A DNA stretch of 24,489 bases from JBNKHH01 sp050290245 (GTDB lineage Bacteria; Pseudomonadota; Alphaproteobacteria; Rhodobacterales; Rhodobacteraceae). The notes under the pieces are model-generated. The model did no database searches. It was not told the origin of the DNA and saw nothing but the letters and a program-made list of their open reading frames with translations. This document shows, piece after piece, positions 1-7,768 of this stretch. How positions within the stretch are numbered: the stretch's first letter is position 1; the number at the start of each line of letters is the position of its first letter. Where the stretch lies: positions 1-24,489 of the forward strand of contig JBNKHH010000078.1 in the NCBI GenBank assembly GCA_050290245.1. The letters run 5' to 3'. The position numbers were made by a program, and so were the translations under genes.

Positions 1-509
1 GCGTCGTCACCCTCGAACTGGTACGCGTTGAGGAGGTCGCGGACCTCCATCTCGACGAGCTCGAGCAGGTCGGGGTCGTCGACCGCGTCGCACTTGTTGA
101 GGAACGCCACGATCTTCGGCACGCCGACCTGGCGCGCGAGGAGCACGTGCTCCTTCGTCTGCGGCATCGGGCCGTCGACCGCCGACACGACCAGGATCGC
201 GCCGTCCATCTGCGCGGCGCCCGTGATCATGTTCTTGACGTAGTCCGCGTGACCCGGGCAGTCGACGTGCGCGTAGTGACGGTTCTCCGTCTGGTACTCC
301 ACGTGGCTCGTCGCGATCGTGACCGTCTTGGTCTCGTCACGGACCGTGCCGCCCTTCGCCACATCATGATACGAGATCACGTCGCCGCCATGCTTGTCGG
401 CCATCACCTTCGTGATCGCAGCCGTCAGCGTCGTCTTGCCGTGGTCAACGTGACCAATCGTGCCGATGTTGCAGTGCGGCTTGCTGCGGTCAAACTTTTC
501 CTTCGCCAT
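1..509 (-). CDS. tuf: Elongation factor Tu, 5' part (runs off the window edge)
   Basis: This is the translation GTPase that carries aminoacyl-tRNA to the ribosome. 169 codons of the N-terminal G domain are present. The P-loop GHVDHGKT is at about residues 19-26, the DCPGH switch II motif and the NKCD guanine-specificity motif are intact. The ATG at 509 follows an AAAAGGG ribosome site. The residues after the P-loop are unlike alphaproteobacterial EF-Tu: the usual EERARGITI of switch I is replaced by GGTVRDETKTVTI, and the loop before it reads YHDVAKGG. I remember this form from planctomycetes such as Rhodopirellula. Codon choice after about codon 35 leans to ACG, GCG and CTC. The function is certain; the origin (transfer, divergent paralogue, or a chimeric contig end) is open. 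Confidence 0.9.
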   Translation of the reverse strand, partial: MAKEKFDRSKPHCNIGTIGHVDHGKTTLTAAITKVMADKHGGDVISYHDVAKGGTVRDETKTVTIATSHVEYQTENRHYAHVDCPGHADYVKNMITGAAQMDGAILVVSAVDGPMPQTKEHVLLARQVGVPKIVAFLNKCDAVDDPDLLELVEMEVRDLLNAYQFEGDD

Positions 510-581
510 TGCCCTTTTAGCCTCTGGTTGGGTGTCCAATAACGCGGGGCACCTAAGTCATTACCAGCGGAAAATCAAGCG

Positions 582-1217
582 TCAGTTCGCAGCCGACGCC
601 GCCTCCTGTATGTCCGAGGTGGTCGAGGTGTCGATCCGGGGAGCATAGACCGACGCGTCATAAGGCAAACGAACCTGTCCCGGCCTTGGCGCAAACCACT
701 CGGGATTGTCCCTGAGCCAGTCCTCGATCTCCTTGGCCAGGCTTTCCGAAAGGTTGGCAAGTTGTTCGTCTGCCGACCGCACGTGCCCCGAACCGAGGAT
801 CGGAACAGAATTGCCGAATCCTTCGCTGGCATAGAACCGTTTCGGCTCTTCGTTCAGCTTTTTCCGCGTGGTATTGTCAAAGACCGTGACGTCCACGATC
901 ATCACCGATTTAGGGGCATAGACCACCGGGATACCTGGCTGGGCCAAGACCAGCCCACCGACGACCATGCCCAGGTGATACAGCCCGTCGCCGTCATATC
1001 GCCGCAGTCGCTTGGCCACGGCATTCTGCACACTCGTTTCAATCTGGATCTCGCTGAAATCGCGCGAGAACGGACCTCGCGTAACGTTGTCGGCAATGGC
1101 GATGTTGTGGCCAAGACGGAACTGGCCAAGTGGTTCAGGCGGCAGAGATAGGTCCTCTTCCACGGCACAACCCGACAGGATCAGGCTTGCCAGCAGGATG
1201 ATTGCGCGTCTTTTCAT
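582..1217 (-). CDS. Conserved-type lipoprotein of unknown function
   Basis: A 211-residue protein. The ATG at 1217 is preceded by a GGGAGG ribosome site. It begins with a lipoprotein signal, two Arg then a hydrophobic stretch ending in the lipobox LSGC with Cys17, so it is probably lipidated and held at the periplasmic face of a membrane. The mature part is mixed alpha/beta in character with a central hydrophobic segment (MVVGGLVLAQPGIPVVYAP) followed by a predicted strand MIVDVTVFD. I do not recognise a functional domain with certainty. It lies 64 bases downstream of parC on the same strand and could be co-transcribed with it. The longer upstream reading frame has no lipoprotein signal and was not used. 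Confidence 0.8.
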   Translation of the reverse strand: MKRRAIILLASLILSGCAVEEDLSLPPEPLGQFRLGHNIAIADNVTRGPFSRDFSEIQIETSVQNAVAKRLRRYDGDGLYHLGMVVGGLVLAQPGIPVVYAPKSVMIVDVTVFDNTTRKKLNEEPKRFYASEGFGNSVPILGSGHVRSADEQLANLSESLAKEIEDWLRDNPEWFAPRPGQVRLPYDASVYAPRIDTSTTSDIQEAASAAN

Positions 1218-1281
1218 GGCCGCCTCCCGTCTCTCATGCGACTGACTAACGCGAAGCGCCGCCTGCCGCAATGGGACCGGC

Positions 1282-3579
1282 TCAGGTGAATTTGTTGTCC
1301 TGCGGGAAGCCGCGTGGCGCCATTCGTCCAGCCGAAGCGCGGGCGCCCGACCATTCATCCAGATCGGTCACTGTGCGGGTCCGGCCCGCCGGATCAAGCC
1401 AGGTCAGACCGTCTTCCAATACGAAGGTACGTGCATCGGACAGGCCGCCATCCTTGTATTTCTGTAGCCGCACACCTTTGCCGCGGCCCATCTCGGGCAG
1501 GTCGGCAATCGGAAAGACCAGCATCTTGCGGTTCTCACCGACGGCAGCGACATGGTCGCCTGCGACCGGCTTGCAGATCCGTGCGCGCACATCGCCGCGC
1601 ACGTTCAGAACCTGCTTGCCAGCACGGGTCTGCGCGATCACGTCATCCTCGGCGACGACGAACCCGTCGCCCGCGCTGGACGCAACCAACAGCTTTTGAC
1701 CCGGACGGTGGATGAACAGAGACACGATCTCGGCTTCGTTGGGCAGGTCGACCATCAGCCGCACGGGCTCGCCCATCCCGCGCCCACCCGGCAAGACGGA
1801 AGCACCAAGCGTGTAAAACCGCCCGTTGCCGCCAAAGATCAATAGCCGGTCGGTGGTCTCGGCGTGGAAGATATGGCGCGGTCCGTCACCGTCCTTGAAC
1901 TTCAACTCCTGGTCCAACGCGATGTGGCCCTTCATCGACCGGATCCAGCCCATCTGCGAACAGACGACCGTGATCGGCTCACGGTCGATCATGGCCTCCA
2001 GCGGGACCTCTTCGATCTCGACCGCTTCCGAGAATGTCGTACGGCGCGCATCGCCAAACGCCTTTTTCACTTTGCGCAGGTCATCGGCAATCGACGTCCA
2101 TTGGCGACCTTCGTCCGCAAGAAGGTCCTGAAGATCGGCCCACTCGGCCTGAAGCTCGTCTCGCTCGCGCTTCAGTTCAAGCTCTTCCAGGCGACGGAGC
2201 GACCGCAACCGCATATTCAGGATCGCATCGACCTGGATCTCGCTCAGCTCGCCCTCACCTGGCGGAGGCGATTTGTAATCGGCCTCAGACATCGCCCGCA
2301 CGTGATCCCGCGACCAGTCCTCGCGCATCAACGCAGCTCTTGGGTCGTCGTCGTATCGAATGATGTCGATCACGCGGTCCAGATGCAGGAACGCAGTGAT
2401 AAAACCTTCCAGAACCTCCAGCCGGTGCTCGATTTTCCCGACCCGATGCTCGGACCGCCGCCGAAGCACCTCGCGGCGATGATCCAGGAAAGCGCGCAGG
2501 ACCTCTTTCAGCGAAGATACCTTCGGCGTCACCCCGTCGATCAACACGTTCATGTTCAAGCTGAACCGGTTTTCAAGGTCCGAGTTTCGATACAGCATGT
2601 TCATCAGAACGTCCGGGTCAACATTGCGCGAACGCGGCTCAAGGACGATGCGGATGTCCTCGGCGCTTTCGTCACGCACATCGGCCAGGATCGGAACCTT
2701 CTTGGTCTGGATCGCCTCGGCGATCTTCTCGATCAGACGGCTTTTCTGCACCTGGTATGGGATCTCGGTAACGACGATCTGCCACTGGCCGCGGCCCAGA
2801 TCTTCAACCTCCCATTTGGCACGCACGCGAAATCCGCCACGGCCCGTGCGATAGGCCTCGGCGATGGCCTCGGGGGGCTCGATGATGGTGCCGCCGGTCG
2901 GGAAGTCAGGACCTTTGACGTACTCAATCAGCGTGTCGTCACGGACCAACTCGCTGTTCTTCGCCTTGGCGAGATGAATGCAGGCGTCGCACAGGTCACC
3001 GATGTTGTGCGGCGGAATGTTGGTGGCCATTCCAACCGCGATCCCGGACGAACCATTGGCCAAAAGGTTCGGGAAGGCCGCCGGAAGAACCACAGGCTCC
3101 TCAAGCGTTCCGTCATAGTTCGGGCGAAAGTCCACCGCGTTCTCGTCCAGCCCTTCCAACAGAGCCTCGGCCGCTGCGGTCATCCGCGCCTCGGTATACC
3201 GCGAGGCAGCGGGGTTATCGCCGTCGATGTTGCCAAAATTGCCCTGGCCGTCGACCAGCGGATACCGGACGTTGAACTCCTGAGCCAGACGCGCCATCGC
3301 GTCGTATATCGCGCCGTCTCCGTGCGGATGGTAGTTGCCCATCACATCGCCCGAGATCTTGGCCGATTTGCGGAACCCGCCCGACGAACTCAGCCGCAAC
3401 TCGCGCATCGCATAGAGAATTCGCCGGTGCACCGGCTTCAAACCATCGCGCACATCGGGCAGGGCCCGATGCATGATCGTCGACAAAGCATAAGTCAGAT
3501 ACCGATCGCCAATCGCCCGGCGCAGCGGCTCTACCAGATTGGCGGGCTCGATATTGGGGGTATCGGTGGTATCGTTCAT
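1282..3579 (-). CDS. parC: DNA topoisomerase IV subunit A
   Basis: 765 residues, normal for alphaproteobacterial ParC. The enzyme, with ParE, unlinks daughter chromosomes by double-strand passage. The N-terminal breakage-reunion domain starts with LVEPLRRAIGDRYLTYALS. The active-site Tyr128 is in AASRYTEARM. The quinolone-pocket region reads HPHGDGAIYDAM, with Gly89 and Asp93 where E. coli ParC has Ser80 and Glu84; Ala or Gly at the first site is common in this class. A coiled-coil connector (about 440-490) and a beta-pinwheel C-terminal domain follow. A single Arg-rich tail ends the protein. No ribosome site precedes the ATG, and a promoter sits directly against it (see the promoter entry). 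GyrA is the alternative, but the length and the short C-terminal domain without a GyrA box favour ParC. Confidence 0.95.
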   Translation of the reverse strand: MNDTTDTPNIEPANLVEPLRRAIGDRYLTYALSTIMHRALPDVRDGLKPVHRRILYAMRELRLSSSGGFRKSAKISGDVMGNYHPHGDGAIYDAMARLAQEFNVRYPLVDGQGNFGNIDGDNPAASRYTEARMTAAAEALLEGLDENAVDFRPNYDGTLEEPVVLPAAFPNLLANGSSGIAVGMATNIPPHNIGDLCDACIHLAKAKNSELVRDDTLIEYVKGPDFPTGGTIIEPPEAIAEAYRTGRGGFRVRAKWEVEDLGRGQWQIVVTEIPYQVQKSRLIEKIAEAIQTKKVPILADVRDESAEDIRIVLEPRSRNVDPDVLMNMLYRNSDLENRFSLNMNVLIDGVTPKVSSLKEVLRAFLDHRREVLRRRSEHRVGKIEHRLEVLEGFITAFLHLDRVIDIIRYDDDPRAALMREDWSRDHVRAMSEADYKSPPPGEGELSEIQVDAILNMRLRSLRRLEELELKRERDELQAEWADLQDLLADEGRQWTSIADDLRKVKKAFGDARRTTFSEAVEIEEVPLEAMIDREPITVVCSQMGWIRSMKGHIALDQELKFKDGDGPRHIFHAETTDRLLIFGGNGRFYTLGASVLPGGRGMGEPVRLMVDLPNEAEIVSLFIHRPGQKLLVASSAGDGFVVAEDDVIAQTRAGKQVLNVRGDVRARICKPVAGDHVAAVGENRKMLVFPIADLPEMGRGKGVRLQKYKDGGLSDARTFVLEDGLTWLDPAGRTRTVTDLDEWSGARASAGRMAPRGFPQDNKFT

Positions 3580-3586
3580 AGATGCT

Positions 3587-3615
3587 GTATTAGCGACGAC
3601 ATTCGGGACGGTAAA
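3587..3615 (-). promoter_or_regulatory. Putative parC promoter, leaderless type
   Basis: On the minus strand TTTACC (3615-3610) is separated by exactly 17 bases from TAATAC (3592-3587). Only 7 bases separate the -10 box from the parC ATG, so transcription would begin at or next to the start codon. No Shine-Dalgarno sequence lies upstream of the ATG, which fits a leaderless message. Leaderless mRNAs are known to be common in Caulobacter. Prediction from sequence only. Confidence 0.5.
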
Positions 3616-3734
3616 GCGGATGATGAAATGAAATCACACACGAAACTTTCCCCCTGGCTGCGCATTTGAAAGGTGGTACCAACCGTCAACGGTCTAAGTG
3701 TATGTTCGGCCTGATTCCTTTGGGGGGAAGTCAG

Positions 3735-4265
3735 ATGTTCAAGTTGATCGCGGTCACGTTGGCCGCGCTGTTTGCCATTCTTCAGTTTTTCGGTGCGCCA
3801 GAACGCCGGGTCGAAGTGGCGCGCACCAGTTATGACGCGCCGATTTCCGCGTTTTCGTTCTCCGATTTCCTCGGGTTGAAACCTGATGTGCCAGACGTGG
3901 CGCTCACATCCGAGCGGATCTCGGATACCGAGGCTGTGCGCCTGGCAATGGACGCCTCGGCGACTGCGCGCGGAGAACAGGACGCCGCCTCCCTTCGGGG
4001 CGCGGTTTTGGCCACCACTCTTGATGTCTCGAATACCGAAGACGCTGCCGCCGTCGAAAGTGCCAACTTCTGGTATGTCACCGGCACCACGGTGAACCTC
4101 CGCCAGGGGCCCGGCACCGGCAATTCCGTCGTCGGCAGCGTTACGCTGGGAACCGAAGCCGAAGTTCTGGCCGACCAGGATGGCTGGTTCCAGATCCGGA
4201 CACCCGACGGCGCGACTTCGGGGTGGATCTACGGTGAGTTCCTTTCCGAACAACGACCAGGCTAG
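3735..4265 (+). CDS. SH3b-domain protein with N-terminal membrane anchor
   Basis: 176 residues. The ATG at 3735 follows a GGGGGGAAG ribosome site at 3722-3730. Residues 2-20 form one hydrophobic segment (FKLIAVTLAALFAILQFF), either a membrane anchor or an uncleaved signal. A low-complexity, Ala/Ser/Asp-rich linker follows, then a bacterial SH3 domain at about 112-172 with the typical VNLRQGPGTGNSVVG, DGWFQIR and SGWIYGEFL blocks. Such domains in periplasmic proteins are thought to bind peptidoglycan or cell-wall peptides. The gene is divergent from parC. Its stop codon overlaps the stop of the opposite GFA-family gene within the palindrome GCTAGC. No enzymatic domain is seen; the exact role is unknown. 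Confidence 0.85.
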   Translation: MFKLIAVTLAALFAILQFFGAPERRVEVARTSYDAPISAFSFSDFLGLKPDVPDVALTSERISDTEAVRLAMDASATARGEQDAASLRGAVLATTLDVSNTEDAAAVESANFWYVTGTTVNLRQGPGTGNSVVGSVTLGTEAEVLADQDGWFQIRTPDGATSGWIYGEFLSEQRPG

Positions 4266-4675
4266 CTCGGTTCGGGAGAGCCCTTCGGAAAACACGGAAG
4301 GTCGCCTGGAAACGACACCCAGCTGTGTTGCTCATCCGTCCAGATTGCGCGTATCGGGTCCGGCACATCGGTTGTGAAATTGCCATAGGCAATACCCATG
4401 TGCTCGGGCCGCATCTCAAACGTCCAGAATAGGTTCGTGCCGCATGCCGGGCAGAAGAAATTTTCCAGCTTGCGCCCGCTGTCCGCACGGCGCTGCCAAC
4501 TACCGGTCTTTCCGGAAACCTGAACGACATCTTTGCGGAAATAAGCCCCGGTGCCGAAGGCCGACCCGGTGCGTCTCTGACAGGCGCGGCAATTGCACGC
4601 GATAACGAAATCGGGATCGCCTTCGGCTGTCAGTTGCAGCGCGCCACATTGACAGGATGCCTGATGCGTTGTCAT
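4262..4675 (-). CDS. GFA-family (glutathione-dependent formaldehyde-activating-like) zinc protein
   Basis: 137 residues from the ATG at 4675, chosen because GGAGG lies 5 bases upstream; a GTG two codons earlier at 4681 sits too close to that site. The zinc ligands of the GFA/CENP-V fold are all present: Cys8-X-Cys10, Cys27-X-Cys29-X2-Cys32 and Cys75-X2-Cys78 followed by GTNLFW. The founding member was reported to help form S-hydroxymethylglutathione, but most relatives have no proven reaction, so no substrate is assigned. It is divergent from the short-chain dehydrogenase gene with only 29 bases between the start codons, and convergent with the SH3 gene with a 4-base overlap. Confidence 0.9.
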   Translation of the reverse strand: MTTHQASCQCGALQLTAEGDPDFVIACNCRACQRRTGSAFGTGAYFRKDVVQVSGKTGSWQRRADSGRKLENFFCPACGTNLFWTFEMRPEHMGIAYGNFTTDVPDPIRAIWTDEQHSWVSFPGDLPCFPKGSPEPS

Positions 4676-4704
4676 GACCACCTCCTACGGGCAAAGGATG
4701 GCAG

Positions 4705-5544
4705 ATGGCCGACTCCAAGAAAACCATTTTGATTACCGGCTGCTCATCCGGCATCGGCCATGCGACAGCGCACGGCCTGCACGCACGCGGTTGGCGGGTC
4801 TTTGCCACCTGCCGCGCGCCCGAAGACTGCGCCCGGTTGCAAAACGAGGGGCTGGAGAGTTTCCAGCTCGACTATGACAGCCCCGACAGCATAGAAGCCG
4901 CCGTAACCGAGACGCTGTTGCGCACCGGCGGCACATTGGATGCCGTCTTCAACAACGGGGCCTATGGCATACCCGGCCTGCTTGAAGACATGCCGCGTGA
5001 CGCGCTCCGCGCAATCTTCGAAACCAACTTTTTCGGCCAGCACGACCTGACCCGACGCCTGATCCCAGCCATGCGCGCCCAGGGCCATGGACGGATTGTC
5101 ATGAATTCGTCGGTTCTCGGCTTCGTCGCCCTGACCTGGCGTGGAGCCTACAACGCGACCAAGTTCGCCATGGAAGGCTGGGCCGACACGCTGCGCCAGG
5201 AGCTGCATGGAACGAACATCCATGTCAGCCTGATCGAGCCGGGTCCCATTACTTCTGATATCCGGCTGAAATCCGTCCCGCATTTCGAAAAATGGGTCGA
5301 CGCCGCCGCCTCACCCCGCGCCAGCGAGTACGAAACCCGCCTGAAACCGCGCCTCTACAAAAAGGAAAAGGTGCGCGACCGGTTCGAACTGCCCGCCCGC
5401 GTGATCACCGACGTGCTGGAAAGCGCCCTGACCGCCCCGTCGCCCCGTCCCCGCTATCGCGTCACGACACCGACCAAAGTGATCTATGCGGTGAAACGCG
5501 CCGTACCGACCAGGGTGCTCGACGGGATACTTCGTCGCGTCTGA
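4705..5544 (+). CDS. Short-chain dehydrogenase/reductase (SDR)
   Basis: 279 residues, a classical SDR with a C-terminal extension. The Rossmann cofactor motif TGCSSGIG is at residues 11-18, the NNGAYG motif at about 83-88, the catalytic Ser136 in NSSVLG, and Tyr149-X3-Lys153 in YNATK. Arg32 and Arg37 after strand 2 (RVFATCR) suggest NADP(H). The active-site order and the tail resemble SDRs acting on hydrophobic alcohols or steroid-like substrates, but the substrate cannot be told. AAAGGA precedes the ATG. It is probably transcribed alone or with the HIG1 and adenosyltransferase genes 54 bases downstream. Confidence 0.92.
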   Translation: MADSKKTILITGCSSGIGHATAHGLHARGWRVFATCRAPEDCARLQNEGLESFQLDYDSPDSIEAAVTETLLRTGGTLDAVFNNGAYGIPGLLEDMPRDALRAIFETNFFGQHDLTRRLIPAMRAQGHGRIVMNSSVLGFVALTWRGAYNATKFAMEGWADTLRQELHGTNIHVSLIEPGPITSDIRLKSVPHFEKWVDAAASPRASEYETRLKPRLYKKEKVRDRFELPARVITDVLESALTAPSPRPRYRVTTPTKVIYAVKRAVPTRVLDGILRRV

Positions 5545-5598
5545 ACCCCTTCGCTTTTCGCCCCACATGGCCTAGGTCATAGGGAAAGGAGAAACGCC

Positions 5599-5805
5599 AT
5601 GTTGATGAAAGACCCGCTTTTCATCGTGGTCGCCATCGCCGTCCTGGTCGTGGCGGCCATCTTGCTGACCGGCATCGGAGGTTTTGCCAAGGGCGGCGAT
5701 TTCAACAGAAAGCACGCCAACAAGATCATGCGCTATCGCATCTACGCGCAGGCTGTTGCCATCGCCCTGATCCTGCTGTTCGTCCTGATCCGGCGTGGAG
5801 GCTGA
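5599..5805 (+). CDS. HIG1-domain twin-transmembrane small protein
   Basis: 68 residues. Two membrane segments (about 8-28 and 48-64) flank a short loop with the HIG1 signature: GIGGFAKGGDFNRKHANKIM then RYRIYAQ. HIG1 proteins associate with respiratory complexes in mitochondria (Rcf1/Higd) and, in some alphaproteobacteria, with cytochrome oxidase; here that role is inference. A strong AAAGGAG site is at 5584-5590. Its stop codon is two bases from the start of the adenosyltransferase gene, so translation is likely coupled. The pairing of the two genes is, as I remember, common in Rhodobacteraceae. Confidence 0.88.
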   Translation: MLMKDPLFIVVAIAVLVVAAILLTGIGGFAKGGDFNRKHANKIMRYRIYAQAVAIALILLFVLIRRGG

Positions 5806-5807
5806 TC

Positions 5808-6380
5808 ATGGTTGTCCTGAACAAGATCTATACCAAGACCGGCGACAAGGGCGAAACCGCTCTGGTCGACGGCACGCGTGTCGCCAAGCACTCTCTGCGC
5901 GTCTCATCCTACGGCACGGTGGACGAGCTGAACGCCACGGTCGGCATGGCCCGGCTTCATGCCGCAGACGAGACCGACGACGCCCTGTCGCGCATACAGA
6001 ACGACCTGTTCGACCTTGGTGCGGACCTCGGTCGCCCCGATATGTCCAAGGACACCGAGGCCGGTTATCCCGTCCTGCGCATGGTTGCCGATCAGACCGC
6101 CCGGCTGGAGAGTGAGATCGACTCCATGATCGCCCGGCTCGAACCTCTGCGCTCCTTCATCCTGCCCGCCGGCTCTGCTCTCGCGACCCACCTGCACGCC
6201 GCCCGAACTGTCTCGCGCCGGGCCGAGCGCCTCGCGGTCGAACTGGCCGAAACGGAAGACGTCAATCCCGACGCTATAACTTACCTCAATCGCCTCTCGG
6301 ACTGGTTTTTCTGCGCCGCCCGTATCGCCAATGACGACGGCCGCGCTGACGTACTCTGGGTTCCAGGGGCAAATCGCTGA
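5808..6380 (+). CDS. Cob(I)alamin adenosyltransferase, PduO type
   Basis: 190 residues, the usual size. It transfers the 5'-deoxyadenosyl group of ATP to cob(I)alamin to make adenosylcobalamin in the cytoplasm. The ATP-binding N-terminus KTGDKGETAL (10-19) and the following HSLRVSSYGTVDELNA are diagnostic, as are the helical SRRAERLAVEL and YLNRLSDWFF blocks near the C-terminus. GGAGG lies 6 bases upstream of the ATG. Adenosylcobalamin is the cofactor of ethylmalonyl-CoA and methylmalonyl-CoA mutases, which suits the nearby mcd and ETF genes. It could be labelled cobO/pduO in databases; the fold is the PduO one, not the CobA/BtuR P-loop one. Confidence 0.93.
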   Translation: MVVLNKIYTKTGDKGETALVDGTRVAKHSLRVSSYGTVDELNATVGMARLHAADETDDALSRIQNDLFDLGADLGRPDMSKDTEAGYPVLRMVADQTARLESEIDSMIARLEPLRSFILPAGSALATHLHAARTVSRRAERLAVELAETEDVNPDAITYLNRLSDWFFCAARIANDDGRADVLWVPGANR

Positions 6381-6409
6381 TCGAGGAACGCACCGTCAGG
6401 TGTTCTCGA
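6381..6409. other. Imperfect hairpin between convergent genes
   Basis: TCGAG-g-AAC-gc-ACC, loop GTCA, then GGT-GTT-CTCGA: 11 base pairs interrupted by bulges on the left arm. It fills the gap between the adenosyltransferase stop and the AraC stop and runs into the latter gene. There is no T-run on either strand, so intrinsic termination is uncertain. Confidence 0.35.
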
Positions 6410-7232
6410 CTGGAACCCAGATTGATACTCCTCCCGGTGTCTCGGGATCAAAACCCAATTCATAGCGCTCGAATTCGGGTCCGTCCCGGAACCGGACCGA
6501 CGTCCCTGCCGCCCAGGACGAAAAGATCGCCTCCCAGGTCGCCGCGATTTCGCTGATATGCCCCTCGTGATCGAAGACGGCATAGCGGCCCGCCGGGACC
6601 TCGATCCTGTCCAGCCCGTCTGCATCACCGCGCCCGTCATTGGCATAACCGACGAAATACCCGAAACTCTCTCCTTCAAAGCCGTGGCAAACCCCATAGG
6701 TCTCGCCCTGGAAGATCTCGGGCGACAACTCGGCGGCGGCCTCGTTCCACTGGGCCGGAATCCGCGCCCTCTCGGCCATGGTGTGACGGCGGTTCATCCC
6801 GACCAGACTCATGCCCGGCCACTCTTCGAAACGTGCTGTTACGTCGGGGGTCTTGGTGCTCATGACAAAAGTCTCCTGCAAATTGGACAAGGGAACCGCC
6901 AGATCGCGCGCTTCACGCGGCGAGACGCCAAATCGTCTGCGAAATGCCCGGGCAAAGCCCTCGTGGCTGTCGTAACCCGCATCCAGGGCAACATCGACGA
7001 TCGCGCTATCGCTGCCCCGCAATTGTCGTGCAGCAACGCTCAGCCGCCTCGCGCGGACATAAGCCATCAAGGATTGGCCGGTGACCAGTGTGAAAGCGCG
7101 CGAAAGATGGAATGCGCTGACGCCTTCGGCCCGGGCAAGACGCTCCAGCGACTGACTCTCGCCCAGCTCAGTCTCGACGCGCCAGAGCACGCGGGACACA
7201 AGCGAAGTAAAGGGGCGTTCGGATCGATCCAT
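6396..7232 (-). CDS. AraC-family regulator with GyrI-like effector domain
   Basis: 278 residues. The N-terminal part (about 10-112) is a double helix-turn-helix AraC DNA-binding domain: SLERLARAEGVSAFHLSRAF for the first helix pair and IVDVALDAGYDSHEGFARAF for the second, ending FGVSPREARD. The C-terminal part (about 125-278) is a GyrI-like small-molecule-binding domain, with Glu residues in the FEGESFGYFVGYANDG and WVPVE regions. This is the Rob/BmrR-type arrangement, used to sense drugs or hydrophobic compounds. The gene starts 19 bases after the VOC gene, so both are probably one transcript and the regulator may control its own operon. Effector unknown. Confidence 0.92.
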   Translation of the reverse strand: MDRSERPFTSLVSRVLWRVETELGESQSLERLARAEGVSAFHLSRAFTLVTGQSLMAYVRARRLSVAARQLRGSDSAIVDVALDAGYDSHEGFARAFRRRFGVSPREARDLAVPLSNLQETFVMSTKTPDVTARFEEWPGMSLVGMNRRHTMAERARIPAQWNEAAAELSPEIFQGETYGVCHGFEGESFGYFVGYANDGRGDADGLDRIEVPAGRYAVFDHEGHISEIAATWEAIFSSWAAGTSVRFRDGPEFERYELGFDPETPGGVSIWVPVENT

Positions 7233-7251
7233 GCCATCCGCCTATCAGCCC

Positions 7252-7635
7252 TCAGCCGACGTCGCTTGACCGTTCTTGCACCGGCTCCCACAACTCGACC
7301 GCGTTGCCCTCCGGATCGCTGATATGGACGAACCGCCCCAAGCCTTCCATGATCACATCATTGCGGATTTCGACGCCTGCGCCGGTCAACTGCTTGACCA
7401 TGCTGTCCATGTCATCGACCCGGAAATTCACCATGCACTGCTGCCCGGCGGGAAAATAATCCGTATCGGAAGCAAATGGCGCAAAGACCGTCACACCCCG
7501 CTCGCCGATCCACGGGGGCGTCGTCATGTCTGTCGGCGCCGGGTTGATTCCCAGATGAGTCTCGTACCAGGCGGACAATCCCGCCGGATCCTTCGCGCGA
7601 AAGAAAATTCCGCCAATTCCCACTGCTCTTGCCAT
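7252..7635 (-). CDS. VOC (glyoxalase/bleomycin-resistance fold) protein
   Basis: 127 residues from the ATG at 7635, which has GGGAG 7 bases upstream. It carries one complete vicinal-oxygen-chelate domain: GIGGIFFRAKDPAGLSAWY at the start, CMVNFRVDDMDSMVKQL in the middle, and GRFVHISDPEGNAVELWEP at the end. The HISDPEGN-x-VELWEP block contains the usual C-terminal metal-ligand Glu. Members range from glyoxalase I-like lyases to fosfomycin/bleomycin binding proteins; the sequence does not decide. Its partnership with a GyrI-type AraC regulator hints at detoxification of a small molecule (inference). It is divergent from etfB across 133 bases. Confidence 0.9.
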   Translation of the reverse strand: MARAVGIGGIFFRAKDPAGLSAWYETHLGINPAPTDMTTPPWIGERGVTVFAPFASDTDYFPAGQQCMVNFRVDDMDSMVKQLTGAGVEIRNDVIMEGLGRFVHISDPEGNAVELWEPVQERSSDVG

Positions 7636-7768
7636 AATGAACTCCCTGAAATCTGACGAAATCCTAACATACACGACGTCCTCAGGCACCAGCGCGTCGA
7701 TTTTGCACTGTTTTCTGCGGCGCAGCTTTGCTACGCCCTGCCCTGAGAAACTTTGGGAGTTTACGCAA

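Noticed and set aside
1864..3669. Long plus-strand open frame of about 600 codons opposite parC
   Set aside because: It is the mirror of the parC codons, His/Arg/Gln-rich without domains, and has no ribosome site; it arises from GC-rich third positions.
7711..7736. CTGCGGCGCAG hairpin upstream of etfB as a riboswitch
   Set aside because: Only a five-pair stem around one base with no conserved aptamer pattern.
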